A stretch of 8,293 nucleotides of DNA. Origin: Desulfarculaceae bacterium JdFR-95 (lineage in GTDB: Bacteria > Desulfobacterota > Desulfarculia > Desulfarculales > Desulfarculaceae). Below the pieces are notes generated by a model. That model saw only the letters and a program-made list of their open reading frames with translations, was not told the DNA's origin and ran no database searches. Shown here in pieces: positions 4,147 to 8,293 of this stretch (position 1 is its first letter; each line of letters begins with the position of its first letter). The stretch covers positions 1 through 8,293 of the forward strand of contig MTPE01000164.1 in assembly GCA_002011835.1 (NCBI GenBank). The letters run 5' to 3'. The translations under genes and the position numbers were made by a program.

Positions 4147-5166
4147 GTGCCACTGCGAACGGAAATCGTCCTCTCGGATTTCGGCCTGTTCCTGGGACGT
4201 GAATCCCGACGCCTGGTCGTAAAACAAAACAAGAAAACGATCTACGAAATCCCCGCCGATCAGGTGGATGGAGTCTACGTACTCACACGCGGCGCCGCGC
4301 TCAGCGCAGAGGCCATCCGCGCCGTGGTGGAATCCGGAGCCCACCTCACCTTCTTCGACCGCAACGGATCCCCCTACGCTTACCTGGTCTCACCCACCAG
4401 CTACGCCGACGCCAAACTGCGTGCCCGCCAGATCGACGCCGCCCGCTCCCCACATGGGCTGCGCCTGGCCAAGGAATTTCTGCGGGGCAAACTGGCCAAC
4501 CAAGCCGCCACCCTGCGCTACTTCGCCAAGTCCCGCCGCCGCTCCGCCCCAAACCTCCATCGATCCCTCATGGACTCCGCCGAGCGCATTTCACTCCTGA
4601 CGCGGCGCTTGGCAGACACCGACGGAGAAAGCGGCCTCCAAGCCCGCCCCCGACTCATGGCTATCGAATCCGAGGCCGCCATGCTCTACTGGGCCAGGGT
4701 CAAGGACCTGCTTCCCCCTGATCTGGGCTTCCCCCGTCGCGTGCGAAAAGGCGCCACCGACCCCGCCAACCGCTGCCTCAACTACGGATACGGAATCCTT
4801 TATTCCAAGGTTCTGGCCAAGCTACACCGCGCCTCCCTCGACCCCTACGTCGGGTTCATGCATGCTTGGCAACAGGGACGTGCGGCCCTGTTGTTCGATT
4901 TCGTGGAGATCTTCCGGCAGCAATTCGTGGACCGCCCCGTACTGGGCTGGTTGCTCAAGGGCGGCAAGCCCCAGATCGAAGACGAACGCCTCTCCCGCCA
5001 CACCCGAGATGAGATCGCCACCCGTGTCTTGGATCGTCTCAATCGCCAGGGCCGGTACCGTGGAGTGCCGATGCCGGGTGAGGCGGCCATCGCTGCCCAA
5101 GCTCGGGAACTCGCCGCCGACCTCCAGGGCGGCCCCCAGTTCCGGGCATTCACCTGGCCATGGTAA
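4147..5166 (+). CDS. cas1: CRISPR-associated integrase Cas1
   Basis: Cas1 is the integrase subunit that, with Cas2, inserts new spacers at the leader end of the array. GTG 4147 gives 339 aa, a normal length, with AGGA at 4133-4136 as ribosome-binding site. The N-terminal beta domain (about 1-90) runs RTEIVLSDFGLFLGRESRRL to DGVYVLTRGAALS. The helical catalytic domain has the expected metal ligands: E174 in AIESEAAMLYW, H239 in YVGFMHAW and D251 in LLFDFVEIFR, plus the signature NRCLNYGYGILYSKVL. It therefore looks active. The frame stays open upstream through degenerate repeat D5, and the true start could lie at ATG 4098 if the A7 tract there differs by one base. The cas2 start overlaps its last codons by 7 bp, so the two are translationally coupled. 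There is no reverse transcriptase or Cas6 fusion. Confidence 0.97.
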   Translation: MPLRTEIVLSDFGLFLGRESRRLVVKQNKKTIYEIPADQVDGVYVLTRGAALSAEAIRAVVESGAHLTFFDRNGSPYAYLVSPTSYADAKLRARQIDAARSPHGLRLAKEFLRGKLANQAATLRYFAKSRRRSAPNLHRSLMDSAERISLLTRRLADTDGESGLQARPRLMAIESEAAMLYWARVKDLLPPDLGFPRRVRKGATDPANRCLNYGYGILYSKVLAKLHRASLDPYVGFMHAWQQGRAALLFDFVEIFRQQFVDRPVLGWLLKGGKPQIEDERLSRHTRDEIATRVLDRLNRQGRYRGVPMPGEAAIAAQARELAADLQGGPQFRAFTWPW

Positions 5167-5459
5167 TTTTGGTCACCTATGACATAGGCGACACCCGGGA
5201 ACGCCTGCTGGTGCAGAGGCTGTGCAAAGACTGCGGGTTGCATCGCGTACAGCGCTCGGTGTTCAGGGGCGTCATCTCGGCACGGGCGCGAGACATGCTA
5301 CTCACCGGTCTGGCCAAAATGTGCCGCCACCCACGCCAGGACACCTGGGACGTGCAGGTCTATTTCATCTCCCAGGACGACTTCGCCAACCATCTGCGCT
5401 TCACCTCCCAAGGGAAGACGGCCGACAGTGAAGATCAGCCGGAGATCAAAGTGTTGTGA
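5160..5459 (+). CDS. cas2: CRISPR-associated protein Cas2
   Basis: Cas2 is the small dimeric ferredoxin-fold protein that bridges two Cas1 dimers during spacer integration. The 99-aa product opens MVILVTYDIGDTRERLLVQR, with the conserved Asp (D8) at the end of the first strand. HRVQRSVFRG is the usual second strand and DVQVYFISQDDF the later strand. The length is typical. ATG 5160 lies within the last codons of cas1 (overlap 5160-5166), so it is probably translated by re-initiation. The C-terminus (about 80-99) is acidic and probably flexible. It shares an operon with cas1 and the downstream CARF-HEPN gene. Confidence 0.96.
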   Translation: MVILVTYDIGDTRERLLVQRLCKDCGLHRVQRSVFRGVISARARDMLLTGLAKMCRHPRQDTWDVQVYFISQDDFANHLRFTSQGKTADSEDQPEIKVL

Positions 5460-5486
5460 TTTAAAGTAAGGCAAGGGGGAAATTCC

Positions 5487-6824
5487 ATGAGTCAAGCCAA
5501 CAAGAAGGCTCTGGTACTCACCGTGGGCACAGGCGATTTGGAAAGGCAGGAGGAGACCCTGCTCCGTCCCTTGCGCAAGTCTTTGCAGCAGGGAGAGTGG
5601 GACAAGGTGGTCCTTTTGCCCTCCCAGGTCACAGCTGAATTGGCAGAAAAAGTACAGCGCCAAATCGACGCCAGCGCCGCTGAAATCAGCTCCCTCCCGG
5701 AAGCGGGGTTGGAGAACGACGCCGACCGCTGCTTCGCGCACTACAACCAAGTACTGGCCAAGCTGAGACAAGAGGGGTTCCAGGCCGAAAACATCGTTGC
5801 CGACTTCACGCGGGGCACCAAGGCCATGAGCGCAGCCCTGGTCCTGGCGGCGGTACGGCACAACCTGCCTCACTTGCGCTACATCACCGGTGAACGGGAT
5901 CAACGGGGCATGGTGGTCCCGGGAAGCGAGCGCGTGATGGACCTGAGCACCACCACCGCCACCGGCTGGCGCCTTTTGGATCAAGCAGTGGAGTTCATGC
6001 GCCAGGGCCATTTCGCAGCGGTGCTGGAACTCCTGCCTGATCCCAGCAATCCTTTCTCGAAGCTGTATCCCTCCCTGGTGCGCGAGGCCGCGGCCTGGCT
6101 CCGCCCCCTAGCCACGTTCTATGCCGAATGGGATCGCCTCGATTACCAGGCTGCCGCCGAGGTGTTCCTACCTCCAAGAGAGGACCCGCCAGAGTCGAGC
6201 TGGCAGGACCTGTACCCCTCCTCCGAGGCGGTGAAATGGGTCCGCACCCTGGCACAACCGCAACCCGAGTTCGACCGCCTCGAAGACCGCTGCCGAGACA
6301 TGGCCCGCCGCCTGCGGCCCCTGTGCGTGGACATACTGGCCAACGGCGAGCGTCGCGTCGAACAACGCCAATTCGAAGACGCCATGATCCGCGCCTATCG
6401 GGTGGTGGAGCTGGTGGGGCAGCGCCGCCTGTTCGAATACGGTCTGGACTCCAGCCGCCTGCCCCCGGATCACCCGGCGGTACAGGCACTCCAGCAAAAG
6501 CTGAAAAAAGAAAACTCACACGGGCTCAGCTCCAACCGTGACGGCACCCTGAAAGCGGGACGGGAGCAGGTGGTCCGCCTGCTCAAGCGCCTGGACGACC
6601 CCCTCTGGAAAGACCTCCGGGACGTATCCGAGGAGGGGGAACTCAAGCCCAAGCAACGCAATCAGAGCGTGTTGATTCACGGCTTCCGTGCGGCAGGCCC
6701 CCAGGAGACCGAGCGGCTGCAAGGGCTGTATGACAGGCTGAAGGACCTCCTGGCCAAAGACCTGGGGTCCGAGCTGGAGTCGTATCTGAAGACCGCCCGC
6801 TTCCAGGAGCAAATGAGAAAGTAG
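5487..6824 (+). CDS. CARF-HEPN ribonuclease, Cas02710 (TIGR02710) family
   Basis: A Csm6-like ancillary protein of type III CRISPR. In that family the CARF domain binds cyclic oligoadenylate made by Cas10 and switches on a HEPN RNase that cleaves RNA broadly. The 445-aa product has an N-terminal CARF fold: strand and loop ALVLTVGTGD (about 8-17), and the family motif ADFTRGTKAMSAALVLAAV with D106 and K112. The middle is helical (VEFMRQGHFAAVLELL). The C-terminal part has AYRVVELVGQRRLFEYG and a HEPN motif RNQSVLIHG, R391 to H398 (R-X6-H), so the nuclease appears intact. The start has AGGGGG about 7 bp upstream and lies 27 bp after cas2, so the three genes form one operon. No cas10 is in the window, so the activating signal must come from a complex encoded elsewhere. 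The family call rests on recognised motifs, not a database search. Confidence 0.88.
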   Translation: MSQANKKALVLTVGTGDLERQEETLLRPLRKSLQQGEWDKVVLLPSQVTAELAEKVQRQIDASAAEISSLPEAGLENDADRCFAHYNQVLAKLRQEGFQAENIVADFTRGTKAMSAALVLAAVRHNLPHLRYITGERDQRGMVVPGSERVMDLSTTTATGWRLLDQAVEFMRQGHFAAVLELLPDPSNPFSKLYPSLVREAAAWLRPLATFYAEWDRLDYQAAAEVFLPPREDPPESSWQDLYPSSEAVKWVRTLAQPQPEFDRLEDRCRDMARRLRPLCVDILANGERRVEQRQFEDAMIRAYRVVELVGQRRLFEYGLDSSRLPPDHPAVQALQQKLKKENSHGLSSNRDGTLKAGREQVVRLLKRLDDPLWKDLRDVSEEGELKPKQRNQSVLIHGFRAAGPQETERLQGLYDRLKDLLAKDLGSELESYLKTARFQEQMRK

Positions 6825-7203
6825 GCAGCTGGCCTGGAACCATCTCTGCTGCCTGCGTGCGAAGGGAGGGAAGCGGGAGTCGTACCCCACCCGCCGCCTG
6901 CCTCGACCGGTACGGCACGCAAGGCGCCCAGGGAATACGGCCCCGTACTGCCCCGGCCCCCGTGAATCAAGGGCCAGGACACCCCTCCGGCCTTGAGCGA
7001 TCTACCCTGCCGGATCGGCCTCCCCCCAAGGGTCGGGTCGCATCAATGGGAGGCATCCCTTTTTTCCACGCGTGTTCGAGAAACTAAAACGTTTAGCGGG
7101 TGAAATACAACCTGACCATACCGAACGGGGCGAGACGGCCCAGGAAAACTCTGCCAGCCCGTACCAAGGTGGCCGAGGCTGGGTTTTGGCGTTGACCTCC
7201 TGA
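6825..7203. other. Intergenic region without a convincing gene
   Basis: There are only stop-poor GC-rich frames here, with no ribosome-binding site and Pro/Arg-rich products typical of non-coding high-GC DNA. Near 7070-7120 it becomes locally A-rich (GAAACTAAAACG), which may mark promoter-proximal sequence. Base composition shifts from the CRISPR operon to the very GC-rich gene downstream across this interval. Confidence 0.6.
7048..7065 (+). terminator. Weak candidate rho-independent terminator
   Basis: GGGA (7048-7051), a 4-base loop GGCA and TCCC (7056-7059) form a short stem followed directly by six T (7060-7065). The stem is only 4 bp, so it is weak. It is the only stem-plus-T-run seen after the cas operon. 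Confidence 0.35.
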
Positions 7204-7212
7204 TGCTAGAAT
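7204..7212 (+). promoter_or_regulatory. Extended -10 promoter candidate for the nuclease gene
   Basis: TGCTAGAAT combines the extended -10 dinucleotide TG with TAGAAT, 28 bp before the start codon at 7241. No good -35 lies at 17 bp. The TTGACC at 7192-7197 is only 9 bp away and so does not count. Extended -10 promoters can work without a -35. Confidence 0.35.
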
Positions 7213-7240
7213 CGGGGCCCGAATGGGGGACGAATCGACC

Positions 7241-8293
7241 ATGCGCGTGGTGTGGGGCCGAGAGTTCGACCAGGGTTACTGGCCGGGCCCCCTGGGGGGG
7301 CGTGAGGCGGTGGCCGGGGAGAGTTGGTTGGGTCCTGGGGGGCTGTTGGGGCTGTTGGAGACCGCGTTGGGCTTGCGGGGGCCGGGCGAGCCGGAGGCGG
7401 TGCGGGCTGCGGCCCTGGTGCCGGCGCTGCGCGGGAGGGAGGGGTTCTGGTCACGCTCGGCCGAGGTGGATCCGTTCGGCACCGCACGGCGGCTGTTGGG
7501 GTGGCGTGACACCCTGCGCATGTATGGCTGGCAGGGCCAGGGCAGCGCCGGGAGGCTGCCTGCCCTGGCCGAGGTCACGGCGGAGGCGCGGCCCGGATTC
7601 CCGGACCGGCTGGAGGCGGTGGCTGGGGCCCTGGAGGAGGGACGCCGGGCTGGCCTGGAGAGCCTGGAGCTGGTGGAGCCGCGGGAGGAGCTGCCACTGT
7701 TGTGGCGGCGGGTGGTGAGGGCCTTGGAGGGGCAGGGCACGCGGGTGCAGACCTACCAGCTGCCGCGTCCCAGAGGTGGCGGGCGCGATCTGGCCCTCTG
7801 GCGCAAGAGGCGCCGGCGCGGCTCGCTACGGGGGGACGGCTCCTTGTTTCTGCTGCGGGCGGGTGGCCCCCTGGCCGCGGCGGAGGAGGTGGCCGCCTGG
7901 CTGAGCCGTGTGGAGTCACTGGAAGGAGTGGTGGTGATCACGCCTGGGGCGGAGCTGGACCGGGCCTTGAGCCGCTTCGGCCTGCCCGTCCTGGGTGGCG
8001 GTGCGGCCTGCGCCTGGGAGGGGCTGATGCAGGTCCTGCCCCTGGTGCTGGAGATGGCCTGGGATCCGCCCGACCCCCAGCGGGCCCTGGAGCTGGTCAC
8101 CCTGGAGGTGGGACCGGTACCGCGGGGCCTGGGATTCGGACTGGCGCGGGCCCTGGGCCGCTGGCCGGCCGTGGGTTCGCCGGACTGGCAGGAGGCCCTG
8201 ACTGCAGGGCTGAACCGGGTGAGGAGTGAAGAACGCCGCCAGGCCCTGCGCCGGCGCCTGGAAGGTATCTTCCACCCCCTGGTGCCACGGGAG
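7241..8293 (+). CDS. AddB/RecC-like PD-(D/E)XK nuclease family protein, N-terminal part
   Basis: The frame is open from ATG 7241 to the window end (351 codons, no stop), so the gene is cut. GGGGGA at 7225-7230 lies 10 bp upstream. The start MRVVWGREFDQGYWPGPLGG and the segments LGPGGLLGLLETALGL and FWSRSAEVDPFGTARRLLGW (about residues 70-88) match what I know of the N-terminal region of large PD-(D/E)XK nuclease proteins related to AddB or RecC, which act with a UvrD-like helicase in double-strand end processing. No Walker A motif is seen, as expected for an inactive helicase fold, and the catalytic nuclease domain would be in the missing C-terminal part. Very high GC with G/C-ending codons, unlike the genes on its left, suggests it is host-core DNA. 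It has its own promoter candidate and need not belong to the CRISPR operon. Confidence 0.6.
   Translation, partial: MRVVWGREFDQGYWPGPLGGREAVAGESWLGPGGLLGLLETALGLRGPGEPEAVRAAALVPALRGREGFWSRSAEVDPFGTARRLLGWRDTLRMYGWQGQGSAGRLPALAEVTAEARPGFPDRLEAVAGALEEGRRAGLESLELVEPREELPLLWRRVVRALEGQGTRVQTYQLPRPRGGGRDLALWRKRRRRGSLRGDGSLFLLRAGGPLAAAEEVAAWLSRVESLEGVVVITPGAELDRALSRFGLPVLGGGAACAWEGLMQVLPLVLEMAWDPPDPQRALELVTLEVGPVPRGLGFGLARALGRWPAVGSPDWQEALTAGLNRVRSEERRQALRRRLEGIFHPLVPRE

Noticed and set aside
6857..7087. A 76-codon frame between the CARF-HEPN gene and the nuclease gene.
   Set aside because: There is no ribosome-binding site, the composition is Pro/Arg/Gly-rich as in non-coding high-GC DNA, and it runs through the candidate terminator.
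7192..7212. TTGACC plus TAGAAT as a standard -35/-10 promoter.
   Set aside because: The spacing is only 9 bp. The extended -10 alone is kept as a weak candidate.

Overview
The window is a CRISPR locus on a fairly GC-rich bacterial chromosome or contig. The organism cannot be named from the sequence. The last gene is by eye about 70% GC or more, while the CRISPR part is clearly lower, so the locus may be acquired. A thermophilic high-GC Bacillota or a similar deep-branching lineage would fit, but that is only a guess. The window opens with 16 consecutive G, which looks like a contig edge or a read artefact.

Layout on the + strand. 1-182: putative leader or flank with a consensus -35 (TTGACA) and one corrupted repeat copy. 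183-2307: a CRISPR array of 29 identical 37-bp repeats and 28 unique spacers of 34-45 bp. 2308-4146: an unusual zone where five degenerate repeat copies continue at gene-sized intervals, with four small ORFs between them: a tail-anchored coiled-coil candidate, a 66-aa basic protein and two paralogous small membrane proteins. The last three degenerate copies are spaced exactly 454 and 454 bp apart. 4147-6824: cas1, cas2 (7-bp overlap) and a CARF-HEPN protein of the Cas02710 (TIGR02710) family, a Csm6-like ribonuclease normally activated by cyclic oligoadenylate from a type III complex. 6825-7240: non-coding, with a weak terminator and an extended -10 promoter. 7241 to the end: the N-terminal part of an AddB/RecC-like PD-(D/E)XK nuclease family protein, cut by the window end.

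How it fits together. Cas1-Cas2 would extend the array, and Cas02710 would be the signal-triggered RNase of a type III response. No Cas10, Cas7, Cas5 or Cas6 is present, so the interference and processing genes must lie elsewhere. Three spacer pairs encode the same short peptides with mostly synonymous codon changes when read as the reverse complement, and a fourth spacer covers a ribosome-binding site plus ATG on that strand. crRNAs made from the + strand would therefore be antisense to mRNA. This supports left-to-right transcription and an RNA-targeting (type III) system.

The most unusual parts are the gene-sized modules punctuated by degenerate CRISPR repeats, and the number of spacers with strong palindromes or hairpins.
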